A stretch of DNA of 64,000 bases. It comes from Paraburkholderia antibiotica. GTDB taxonomy: Bacteria > Pseudomonadota > Gammaproteobacteria > Burkholderiales > Burkholderiaceae. The DNA is taken from contig NZ_JABBFZ010000002.1 in assembly GCF_012927125.1 (NCBI RefSeq), forward strand, positions 248,001 to 312,000, in the 5' to 3' direction. Of this stretch, positions 37,377 through 46,592 are shown piece by piece. Position 1 is the first letter of the stretch. The number at the start of each line of letters is the position of its first letter. The notes under the pieces were generated by a model that ran no database searches, was not told the origin of the DNA, and saw only the letters and a program-made list of their open reading frames with translations. The position numbers and the translations under genes were made by a program.

Positions 37377-38462
37377 ATGAGCGAAAGAAGATCCCGCTCG
37401 GCGCAGACCGACACGGCGCCAGCGCCGGTGATCGTGCGCCGTTCGAAGAAAGGCGACGACCACGGCGGCCATCACGGCGGCGCATGGAAGATCGCGTACG
37501 CGGACTTCGTCACTGCGATGATGGCGTTCTTCCTGCTGATGTGGCTGCTCGGCTCGACGTCGAAATACGACAAGCAGGGCATCGAGGATTACTTCAACAC
37601 GCCGCTGTCGAGCCTGCTCGGCGGCAACGAGGGCACCGCCGCCGCGCGACCGAGCGTCGTGCAGGGCGGCGGCCGCGACGTCTCCGATAGCCGGCCCGGC
37701 GTCGGCACGAAAAGCCAGACCGAGCCGACGCCGCCGCGCGCGGCGACGCCCGCCGTCACGCCGGCCGATGCCGAGCGCCTGCAACAACTGAAGGCGAAGC
37801 TCAGCGCGCTGATCGAACAAAGCCCCGCGCTGAAGGCGTTCAAGGATCAGATCCGCATTTCGATCACGAATGAAGGGCTGCGCATCGAGATCGTCGATTC
37901 GCAGAACCGGCCGATGTTCGCGTCGGGCAGCCCGAAACTGCAACCGTATGCGGTCACGATCCTCACGCAGATCGGCGCCGCGCTGAACGACGTCGACAAT
38001 CGCATCTCGATCGCCGGCCACACCGATGCGGTACCGTACACCGCCGGTCCCGAAGGCTATTCGAACTGGGAGCTGTCGTCCGAGCGCGCGAATGCCGCGC
38101 GGCGCGCGCTGGTGGCGGGCGGCATGCACAGCGAGAAGCTGCTGCAGGTGCGCGGCCTCGCCGACGTGCTGCCGCTCAACAGCCATATCGCCGACGAACC
38201 GACCAACCGGCGCATCAGCATTCTGGTGCTGAACAAGGCAGCCGAGCAGGCGTTCTTCCACGATGGCGGGCGCACCACGCTCGACGACGCGTCGCCGGCG
38301 GGTGTGGCGCTGCCGGCGGTGAGCGCGCGGCTGCAGCCGGCGGCGCAGGGTGCGGTGCTGCCCGCCGTTCGGCCCGCCGTTCAGGTCGCTGCGCAGCCCA
38401 TCGCGCCGCCGGTCGTACAGCCGGTCTCGCAGCCGGCCACCGCCTCGCGTAGTACCCCGTAG
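37377..38462 (+). CDS. motB: Flagellar motor stator protein MotB
   Basis: 361 residues. One membrane helix, AYADFVTAMMAFFLLMWLLG, with Asp43 as the proton-carrying residue. The C-terminal OmpA-like peptidoglycan-binding domain (ISIAGHTDAVPY, WELSSERANAARRAL, NRRISILVL) anchors the stator. The protein ends in a Pro/Ala/Val/Gln-rich tail of about 70 residues after the binding domain, longer than in E. coli. ATG at 37377 with CCGGAG upstream; the frame remains open further 5' but that part overlaps motA. Confidence 0.94.
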   Translation: MSERRSRSAQTDTAPAPVIVRRSKKGDDHGGHHGGAWKIAYADFVTAMMAFFLLMWLLGSTSKYDKQGIEDYFNTPLSSLLGGNEGTAAARPSVVQGGGRDVSDSRPGVGTKSQTEPTPPRAATPAVTPADAERLQQLKAKLSALIEQSPALKAFKDQIRISITNEGLRIEIVDSQNRPMFASGSPKLQPYAVTILTQIGAALNDVDNRISIAGHTDAVPYTAGPEGYSNWELSSERANAARRALVAGGMHSEKLLQVRGLADVLPLNSHIADEPTNRRISILVLNKAAEQAFFHDGGRTTLDDASPAGVALPAVSARLQPAAQGAVLPAVRPAVQVAAQPIAPPVVQPVSQPATASRSTP

Positions 38463-38482
38463 TATTTTCGCCACGCCTATGT

Positions 38483-38516
38483 CGTCATCCGCACGTTCAC
38501 CCTCATCCGGATGACG
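38483..38516. terminator. Hairpin after motB
   Basis: CGTCATCCG at 38483-38491 and CGGATGACG at 38508-38516 form a perfect 9-bp stem 20 bp past the motB stop. No T tract follows, so it may only slow transcription or stabilise the 3' end. Confidence 0.4.
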
Positions 38517-38571
38517 GCGAGTGCGCGATGCGTCGCGCAGCCGCGCACGACGTCCGGTTAAAATCGGACAC

Positions 38572-39255
38572 ATGTACCCCGCTCCTGTCCGGCAGCACGA
38601 AGCCGAGCTTCCACTGCATACGCCGAGTGTGTCGTCGCTGACGTTGGCGGCGCTGATCGCTGTCATCGCGTGGCTCTCGCTCCTCGCGCAAGCCGACGTC
38701 ACGATCGATCGCACGCTGGCTCGCGGCCTGACCATGCTCGACGCGCTCGCGCGCATGAGCAGCTACCTGACCAATCTGACCGTGCTCGCGTGCGCGCTGT
38801 GCTTCACCGGCGTCGCGCTGTGGAAACAGCGCTCGCCGTGGGTGCGATTTTTCCGGCAGCCGACGGTCGTCACGGCGGTGGTCGTCTACATGGTGTTCGT
38901 CGGCATCGCGTACAACCTGCTGCTGCGCGGCTTGTGGTCGCCGCCGTTGTACCGGCGCCTGCTCAACGAATCGCTGCACAGCGTGCTGCCGATGCTCACC
39001 GCGCTCTACTGGGTGCTGTTCGTGCCGCGGTTTCATCTGCGCCCGCGCCACTGTCTGCTGTGGCTCGTCTACCCGCTTGCGTATCTCGGCATCACATTCT
39101 GGCGCGGCAGCCTGTCGGCCTTCTATCCGTATCCGTTCATCGATGTCGATACGCTCGGCTTGAGGCAGGTCGTCGTCAATGCCGCGCTGCTGTTCGGCGG
39201 CTTCCTGATGCTGATGGCGCTGTTTATCGGCATCAACTTCCGGCGCCGGCGCTGA
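38572..39255 (+). CDS. Pr6Pr-type six-helix membrane protein
   Basis: 227 residues with about six hydrophobic helices (SLTLAALIAVIAWLSLLAQA first, LFGGFLMLMALFIGINF last). Charged loops contain WSPPLYRRLLNESLHSVLP and HYRP-like FHLRPRHCLLWLVYPLAYL, and FYPYPFIDVD near the end, all characteristic of the Pr6Pr/FAR-17a-like family. The function is unknown. ATG at 38572; the longer frame lacks a ribosome site. Confidence 0.78.
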   Translation: MYPAPVRQHEAELPLHTPSVSSLTLAALIAVIAWLSLLAQADVTIDRTLARGLTMLDALARMSSYLTNLTVLACALCFTGVALWKQRSPWVRFFRQPTVVTAVVVYMVFVGIAYNLLLRGLWSPPLYRRLLNESLHSVLPMLTALYWVLFVPRFHLRPRHCLLWLVYPLAYLGITFWRGSLSAFYPYPFIDVDTLGLRQVVVNAALLFGGFLMLMALFIGINFRRRR

Positions 39256-39540
39256 CGCGTCGATGCGCTGATCGCGTGTTCATTGCGCTTTGATTGCGCG
39301 TTCCTTGATTGCCCGTTCATTGCGCATTCGCTGCACGCTCATCTCGCGCTCCTCTCGCGGCGATCGCGCAGTACTCACTGCGACACTCGCACTACACCGC
39401 GTGGCCGGGCGCACTTCTTGCGCGGCATCTCCACTGACGCGAACCGTCGCCCAAGCGGCACGGCTCGCGCGACGCCCTTGTGCGCTGCCGTTGCAATTGC
39501 GGCGCGCGCGCACGTAAATATGACAACAGGAGCGATGCAG

Positions 39541-39804
39541 ATGGATACGAATTCAGCGGAAGGCGTAGTGAAGGAAGTTGCGGGCAAGGTGCAAAGCGCG
39601 GTCGGCGATGCGCTCGACGATACCGGCACGCAGATGGCCGGCAAGGCGCGCGAATTGAGCGGCAAGGCGCAGCAGTTATGCGCGAATACGACGAGTCTCG
39701 TGCGCGATGCGACAGCGGAAAATCCGTTCACGACGCTGGCGGTCGTGGCGCTCGCCGGATTCGTGATGGGTGCGCTGTGGTCGCGCGGCGGGCGGGATTA
39801 TTGA
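39541..39804 (+). CDS. CsbD/DUF883-like small stress protein
   Basis: 87 residues. EGVVKEVAGKVQSAVGDALD and GTQMAGKARELSGKAQQL form an amphipathic helix like CsbD or DUF883 proteins, and a C-terminal hydrophobic segment (TLAVVALAGFVMGALWSRGG) with a glycine pattern probably inserts in the inner membrane. AGGAG eight bases before ATG 39541 decides the start over two upstream ATGs at 39520 and 39535. Members are often stress-induced or bind ribosomes, but the role here is unknown. Confidence 0.72.
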   Translation: MDTNSAEGVVKEVAGKVQSAVGDALDDTGTQMAGKARELSGKAQQLCANTTSLVRDATAENPFTTLAVVALAGFVMGALWSRGGRDY

Positions 39805-40105
39805 CGCTCGTGCGTTGACGTCCGGGGGCGGGAACGCAAACGGACAAACCGGCGGATGAATCGCAAGTACCGTAGGCCCAGCACTCTCTGCACGAGGATG
39901 CTGGGCCTAAGTGCAAAAACAGGGGATGCCATGCGCGCAATCGAACTAAAGAACTGCACGCGCCCCCCTCACACACACGAGCGCGCCACGCCCAAGACCC
40001 GCACCCGGCACGCGCGAACGCAGCGCGCACAAGACCCACGATTCGCAATTCACGGCAGAGGGATCACGCCAACTCTGGCCCCTCCCTACCCGTTCCACAC
40101 TTTAA
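39805..40105. other. Intergenic with a perfect inverted repeat
   Basis: TAGGCCCAGCA at 39873-39883 and TGCTGGGCCTA at 39899-39909 form a perfect 11-bp stem with a 15-nt loop. It could end the preceding small gene or be a protein site. The rest of the 301 bp shows no gene. Confidence 0.5.
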
Positions 40106-40915
40106 CTAAGCACTCTTCTTTTTCCGCCCCGCACCCATTTCCAGCTCGATCCACGTCGGCGCATGATCGCTTGCATGCGGCTCGCCGCGCACCCAGCGGT
40201 CGACGCCCGCCGCGCGCAAACGCGGCGCGAGATCGGCGCTGAGCAACAGATGATCGATACGCAGTCCAGAATTCGTGTCCCAATGCCGGCGAAAATAATC
40301 CCAGAACGTGTACACGCGTTCGTCGCCAAAATACGTGCGCAGCGCATCGGTCCAGCCCTGCTCGAGCAGCTTGCGATAACGCTCGCGACTCTCCGGCTGC
40401 AACAACGCGTCCTTCAGCCATGAGCGCGGGTTGTAGATGTCCTCGTCGGTGGGCACGACGTTGAAGTCGCCGGCGATCACCACGGGCTGAGCGCTCGTGT
40501 AGAGCTTCGCCGCATGCGCGAGCAGATGATCGAACCACGCGAGCTTGTAATCGAACTTCGGCCCCGGCTGCGGATTACCGTTCGGCAAATACAGACACGC
40601 GATCACCACGCCGCCAACCTCGGCCTCCAGATAACGGCTATGCATGTCCTGCTCGAAGCCGGGCAGACCGCGCCGTCGCTCGACGGGCTCAGCACTCTTC
40701 GCCAGAATCGCCACGCCGTTCCACGCGCTCTGGCCCTGCCAGATCGCGTGATAGCCGGCGTCGCGCAACGGCTCGACCGGGAACGCGCTGTCCACCGCTT
40801 TCAATTCCTGCAGACACACGACGTCCGGCACTTCGCGCTCGAGCCATTGCAACAGCGCCGCCAGACGCGAACGGATGCCGTTGATGTTGAACGTCGCAAT
40901 CCGCAGCTTCGCCAC
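40106..40915 (-). CDS. xth: Exodeoxyribonuclease III
   Basis: 269 residues. Apurinic/apyrimidinic endonuclease and 3'-exonuclease of base-excision repair. Motifs: IATFNINGIRSRL at the N-terminus, the metal-binding Glu in CLQELKAVD, GDFNVVPTDEDIYNP and RIDHLLLSADL, and a C-terminal SDHAPTW with the catalytic Asp-His. The start is GTG at 40913-40915 (protein MAKLRIATFN), preceded by AGGGAGACACGATC. The C-terminus is a short Lys-rich tail. Confidence 0.93.
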   Translation of the reverse strand: MAKLRIATFNINGIRSRLAALLQWLEREVPDVVCLQELKAVDSAFPVEPLRDAGYHAIWQGQSAWNGVAILAKSAEPVERRRGLPGFEQDMHSRYLEAEVGGVVIACLYLPNGNPQPGPKFDYKLAWFDHLLAHAAKLYTSAQPVVIAGDFNVVPTDEDIYNPRSWLKDALLQPESRERYRKLLEQGWTDALRTYFGDERVYTFWDYFRRHWDTNSGLRIDHLLLSADLAPRLRAAGVDRWVRGEPHASDHAPTWIELEMGAGRKKKSA

Positions 40916-40959
40916 GATCGTGTCTCCCTGGTGGGTAATTCGGGGTGGTCCGAAGTGAT

Positions 40960-41205
40960 TCAGGATGGTCCGGCCTGGTGCGCGGCGAGGTTCGCCGCCG
41001 CGTCGCACCACTCGATCGCCCACGAGCGCGCGCAACTGAGCGCATCCGCCTCGCTCGCGAAGCCATCGATGTCGCCCGAATCGTGCGCCTGAAATGCCTC
41101 GTTGCGGCGCGGCACGCGGGTGATTTTCGCGCGCGCGTAGTAGCACCCGTCTTCCGCGTGACGCGCGCGGCAGTCGATCTGGAAATGCCTGTAGTCGAAT
41201 TGCAT
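40960..41205 (-). CDS. Small protein of unknown function
   Basis: 81 residues, MQFDYRHFQIDCRARHAEDG at the start, then YYARAKITRVPRRNEAFQ and FASEADALSCARSWAIEW. There is no signal peptide or membrane segment; it contains four cysteines and four histidines. AGGAG lies just upstream of the ATG. It precedes xth by 44 bp on the same strand and may be in the same transcript. Not recognised. Confidence 0.6.
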   Translation of the reverse strand: MQFDYRHFQIDCRARHAEDGCYYARAKITRVPRRNEAFQAHDSGDIDGFASEADALSCARSWAIEWCDAAANLAAHQAGPS

Positions 41206-41648
41206 CGGCTCTCCTGCTCTGCGATGAAAGCGCTGTGTTGCCATGCCGCCGGTACGATAAGTCGGCACGATAGATCGGCGTAAGCACGATAAACCAGCGC
41301 CTCAAGCTCGGCTCAAAGCCTCTGGCTCCAGCCAGCCTTTTTCAGCGCCCTTCAGACAGCATCGGCTAGCACCGCGCATACCCGCCCGAGTCCGGCCGTG
41401 ACCGCTCGGTGCCTCGCGCGATACCACGCACTGATACCGCGCCCAATACCACTCCGCGTCGCGCATTTTTCATTGCGCATATTAGCCCGCGTTTATTGCG
41501 CAGATCGGCTTTGCGCTAGCACGAAGTTTTTCATACCGTTGTATCTGCAACGGCACTGAACTTGCTGCACCTTGTGTTTCGACGCGATGCGTTGAATCCC
41601 ACGCGTCGTCAGCCTGCATTGACCTTTCAATGGAGTCAACAGACCGTC
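41206..41648. other. Intergenic upstream of the pao operon
   Basis: 443 bp between divergent genes. Three imperfect copies of a unit containing CACGATA/TACGATA occur at 41248-41295. The region nearest the pao start has AT-richer patches and probably holds its promoter. No gene is recognised. Confidence 0.4.
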
Positions 41649-42428
41649 ATGTCCACGCATACCGAATGTCAGGATTCGGGCGACGCCACCGCTTGCGGAT
41701 CGAGCGACGCATCGCCCAACATGCCGCCCAACCAGTCGGCCAACGACTCACCCCACGACCACCCCGACGCGTCCGCCGCCCCCCCTTCGCAACTGTCGCG
41801 CCGTCGCTTCCTGCAATCGGCCGCGGCAGCCGCGACGATCGGTGCCGCACCGCATCTGCGCGCGCAAACCGAAGCCCCCGCCGCGCCGCCGCTGCCAAGC
41901 AATCCTCCGGTGCCGCCGCGACCGGTCACGCTGAACGTGAACGGTCGCGCATACACGCTGCAACTCGAAGCACGCGTGACGCTGCTCGACGCGTTACGCG
42001 AATACGCGGGTCTGATGGGCACGAAGAAGGGCTGCGATCGCGGCCAGTGCGGCGCGTGCACCGTGCTTGCCGACGGCCGCCGCATCAACTCGTGTCTCAC
42101 GCTCGCGGTGATGCACGAAGGCGAGAACATCACGACCGTCGAAGGACTCGCGTCGAGCACCGGCATGCTGAGCCCGGTGCAGCGCGCGTTCATCGAACAC
42201 GATGCGTTCCAGTGCGGCTACTGTACGCCGGGCCAGTTGTGCTCGGCGACCGCGCTGCTCGACGAATTCCGCAACGGCACGGCGAGCACCGTCAGCGCCG
42301 ACGTACGCACACGCCCCACCGCCCTCACCGACGACGAAATCCGCGAGCGCATGAGCGGCAATATCTGTCGCTGCGGCGCGTACGCGAACATCGTCGCCGC
42401 GGTGCGCGCCGCGCACGGCAACGCGTAA
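41649..42428 (+). CDS. paoA: Aldehyde oxidoreductase Fe-S subunit, Tat-exported
   Basis: 259 residues. A hydrophilic N-terminus and the twin-arginine motif SRRRFLQ at 50-56 followed by SAAAAATIGAAPHLRAQ direct export of the folded complex. Two [2Fe-2S] domains follow: C129, C134, C137 and C149 in the plant-type ferredoxin part (GCDRGQCGACTVL) and FQCGYCTPGQ with ICRCGAY in the helical part. It passes electrons from the molybdenum subunit to FAD. Same order and layout as E. coli paoABC. The start at 41649 follows a weak ribosome site; the ATG at 41562 is less likely. Confidence 0.9.
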   Translation: MSTHTECQDSGDATACGSSDASPNMPPNQSANDSPHDHPDASAAPPSQLSRRRFLQSAAAAATIGAAPHLRAQTEAPAAPPLPSNPPVPPRPVTLNVNGRAYTLQLEARVTLLDALREYAGLMGTKKGCDRGQCGACTVLADGRRINSCLTLAVMHEGENITTVEGLASSTGMLSPVQRAFIEHDAFQCGYCTPGQLCSATALLDEFRNGTASTVSADVRTRPTALTDDEIRERMSGNICRCGAYANIVAAVRAAHGNA

Positions 42429-42438
42429 GGAGACCGAA

Positions 42439-43436
<998 letters not shown>

Positions 43437-43440
<4 letters not shown>

Positions 43441-45659
43441 ATCTGATCGGACAGCCGCTCGATCGCGTCGACGGCCTGCTGAAGGTGACCGGCGACGCCC
43501 GCTATGCGGCCGAATTCCCCGCCGCGCGACTCGCGCACGCGGTCCTCGTGACCAGCACGATTGCGAGCGGCCGGATCGCCTCGATCGATCGCAGCCGCGC
43601 CGAGGCATTGCCCGGCGTGCTGCTGGTGATGACCTACCAGAACGCACCGCGTCTGCCGAACGGCGGCAAGCCGACGCTCGCGCCGCCCGCCGGCCGGCGC
43701 CTGACGCTTCTGCAGGACAACGAAGTGCATTACAGCAACGAGCCGGTCGCGGTGGTGGTCGCCGATACGCTCGAACATGCGACCGATGCCGCGCGCCAGT
43801 TGCGCATCGTCTATCAGCCGGGCGCGGCCGCGCTCGACTTCGAGCAGGCGAAGGCGCACGCGCATGCGCCGGACAAACCGCAGGGCCGTCAGACCGACAC
43901 GCAGCGCGGCAGTTTCGAGGACGGCATGCGCGCCGGCACCGTGCATATCGACGCCACCTACACGACGCCGATCGAGCACCACAACCCGATGGAGCCGCAC
44001 GCGACGATGGCGGTGTGGGACGGCCCGCAACTGACGCTCTACGATTCGACCCAGGGCGTGAGCGGCGCCGCGCAGGCGGTCGCGAAGACCTTCGGCATGT
44101 CGGCCAGCGACGTGCGCGTGATCTCGCCGCTGATCGGCGGCGGCTTCGGCTGCAAGGGCTCGTCGTGGTCGCATGTGTCGCTGTGCGCGATGGCCGCGCG
44201 GCAAACCGGCCGGCCGGTGCGGCTCGCGCTGGAACGGCCGCAGATGTTCGGCCCGGTCGGCGCGCGCCCGCGCACGGAGCAGCACTTCGTGATCGCCGCG
44301 CGGCACGACGGCACGCTGACCGCGATGCGTCACGACAGCATCTCGAACACCTCGATGATCGAGGACTGGACCGAGACCTGCTGCATGGTCACGCGCATGC
44401 TGTACGCGGTGCCGAACCAGATCACCACGCACCGGCTCGTGCAGTTGAACCTCGGCACGCCGACCTTTATGCGCGCGCCCGGCGAAACCACCGGCTCGTT
44501 CGCGCTCGAATCGGCGATGGACGAACTCGCGGTCGCGCTGAAGATGGACCCGCTCGCGCTGCGTCTGAAGAACTATGCGGACAGCGATCCGCAGGAGCAC
44601 AAGCCGTGGTCCGGCAAGTCGCTGCGCGAGTGCTACCAGATCGGCGCCGAGAAACTCGGCTGGTCGCGTCGCCCGCTCGCGCCGCGTTCGATGCGCGACG
44701 GCAACACGCTGATCGGCATGGGCATGGCGACCGCGACCTATCCGGCCAACCGCAACGAAGCGTCGGCGCTCGCGCGGATCCTGCCGGACGGCACCGCGAT
44801 GGTCGCATCGGGCACCCAGGACCTCGGCACCGGCACCTACACGGTGATGACCCAGGTCGCCGCCGATGCGCTCGGCTTCGCGCCCGAGAACATCCATTTC
44901 GCGCTCGGCGATTCGACGCTGCCGCGTGCGCCGGGCTCGGGCGGCTCGCAGTCGGCGGCGAGCGTGTCGCCGGCGGTGCGCGACGCGGCGAGCCAGGCGC
45001 GCAGCCAGCTGATCGCGCTGGCGCTGGCCGATCCCGGCTCGCCCGTGCACGGCCTCGCGCTCGACGACATCACCGTCGCGAACGGCTGGGTCGTGAGCCG
45101 CTCGCAGCCCGGCAAACGCGATCCGGCCGCGGCGATCATCGCGCGCGCGGGCGGCAAGCCGATCGAGGCGAGCGCTACCGCCAAACCCGGCGACGAAAAG
45201 CAGCAGTACTCGTTTCACTCGTTCGGCGCGATCTTCGTCGAGGTGCACGTCGATGCCGAGCTCGGCACGATTCGCGTGCCGCGCGTGGTCGCGGTCTACG
45301 ACGTCGGGCGCGTGCTCAACGCGAAGACCGCGCACAGCCAGATGATCGGCGGCCTCGTGTGGGGCATCGGCGCGGCGCTGCAGGAGGAAAGCACGCTCGA
45401 TACGCGCTACGGGCGCTTCACCAACGCGAATCTCGCCGAGTATCACGTGCCGGTGAATGCGGACATCGGCGCGCTCGACATCACCTTCATCGACCGCCCC
45501 GATCCGCATATCAACTCGCTCGGCGTGCGCGGCATCGGCGAGATCGGCATCACGGGCGTGGTGGCGGCGATCGCCAACGCGGTGTATCACGCGACCGGCG
45601 TGCGGGTGCGAGATCTGCCGATTACGCTGGATAAGGTGATGGGGGTGGAGCGGGTTTGA
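43437..45659 (+). CDS. paoC: Aldehyde oxidoreductase molybdenum subunit
   Basis: 740 residues. Molybdopterin-binding catalytic subunit of the xanthine-oxidase family. It starts MNLIGQPLDRVDGLLKVTGD; substrate and cofactor blocks include TPIEHHNPMEPHATMAVW, SPLIGGGFGCKGSSWSH, GTQDLGTGTYTVMTQ and GSGGSQSAASVSPAVRDA, and the catalytic glutamate is in GVRGIGEIGITGV near the C-terminus. It oxidises aldehydes to acids with water and a molybdenum cofactor. It has no own signal peptide and would ride out with the Tat-tagged PaoA. Confidence 0.93.
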
Positions 45660-45805
45660 GGGTGGCGGGGGATGTGGCCCGTCGTTACCTGTTACCTATC
45701 TGCGGGCTCGACACTGCCACCGGGCGGGGGGGTGCTGTATGGACCATGCGGGGCATGTGAGCGTATGGGGCCGGTGCGGGAATGCGGACGCGCGAGACAT
45801 GCGGG

Positions 45806-45827
45806 TGTGCGGTGTGCGGTGTGCGGT
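45806..45827. repeat. 7-bp GTGCGGT tandem repeat
   Basis: GTGCGGT occurs three times in a row starting at 45807 in the 276-bp gap between paoC and the cytidylyltransferase gene. No other feature was seen in that gap. Confidence 0.6.
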
Positions 45828-45935
45828 GCATGAGAAGCATACGGCGACCGCCTCCCGCGCCGCCCGCATTCGCGCTTGCCTCGCCCCCCGTTGCGCCGCA
45901 CAATCGGTCTCATTTCCCTCTTCCGGTATCCGCCG

Positions 45936-46529
45936 ATGGCCTATGCCTCGCTCGCCACTGGCGTTCTGCTCGCCGCCGGCGTCGGTTCGCGCTTCGATCC
46001 CGACGGGCTGCACAACAAGCTGCTCGCGCGTCTGCCCGACGGCACGCCGGTCGCGCATGAGGCCGCGCATCGGCTGTTGCGGGTCGTCACGCGGGTGCTC
46101 GCGGTGGTGCGCCCCGGCTCCGACGCGCTGGCCCGCGTGCTGAACGACGCCGGCTGCGACGTGGTGTTCGCGGCGAGCGCCGGGCGCGGGATGGGCGCGA
46201 GTCTCGCGGCGGCCATCGCGGCCAGCGACGAGGACGACGCCGACGGCTGGATCGTCGCGCTCGCCGACATGCCGCGCATCGCGATTCCGACGATCGAAGC
46301 CGTGGCCCGCGCGCTCGACGGCGGCGCACCGCTCGTCGCGCCGTTCTACGACGGCCAGCGCGGCCATCCGGTCGGCTTCGGCGCCGGGCATCGCGACGCG
46401 CTGCTCGCGCTCGACGGCGACACCGGCGCCAAAGCGCTGCTGACGACGCAGACGCTGACGCGCATCGACGTCGACGATGCGGGGATTTTGCGGGATATCG
46501 ATACGCCGGAGGATTTGCGGAGGATTTAG
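45936..46529 (+). CDS. MocA-like molybdenum cofactor nucleotidyltransferase
   Basis: 197 residues. TGVLLAAGVGSRFDPDGLHN and KLLARLPDG are the N-terminal nucleotide-binding signature of the MobA/MocA type. GMGASLAAAIAASDED, WIVALADMPRI and PFYDGQRGHPVGF complete the MocA pattern. Such enzymes attach CMP to molybdopterin, giving the cytosine-dinucleotide form used by aldehyde oxidoreductases, which fits its place right after paoC. The ATG at 45936 is used; a frame 20 codons longer is unlikely. Confidence 0.85.
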   Translation: MAYASLATGVLLAAGVGSRFDPDGLHNKLLARLPDGTPVAHEAAHRLLRVVTRVLAVVRPGSDALARVLNDAGCDVVFAASAGRGMGASLAAAIAASDEDDADGWIVALADMPRIAIPTIEAVARALDGGAPLVAPFYDGQRGHPVGFGAGHRDALLALDGDTGAKALLTTQTLTRIDVDDAGILRDIDTPEDLRRI

Positions 46530-46592
46530 CGGCCGCTTGCCCCCATCTCTCGTTGCGCGCATACTGTATATCCATACAGTATTTTTGCCGTC

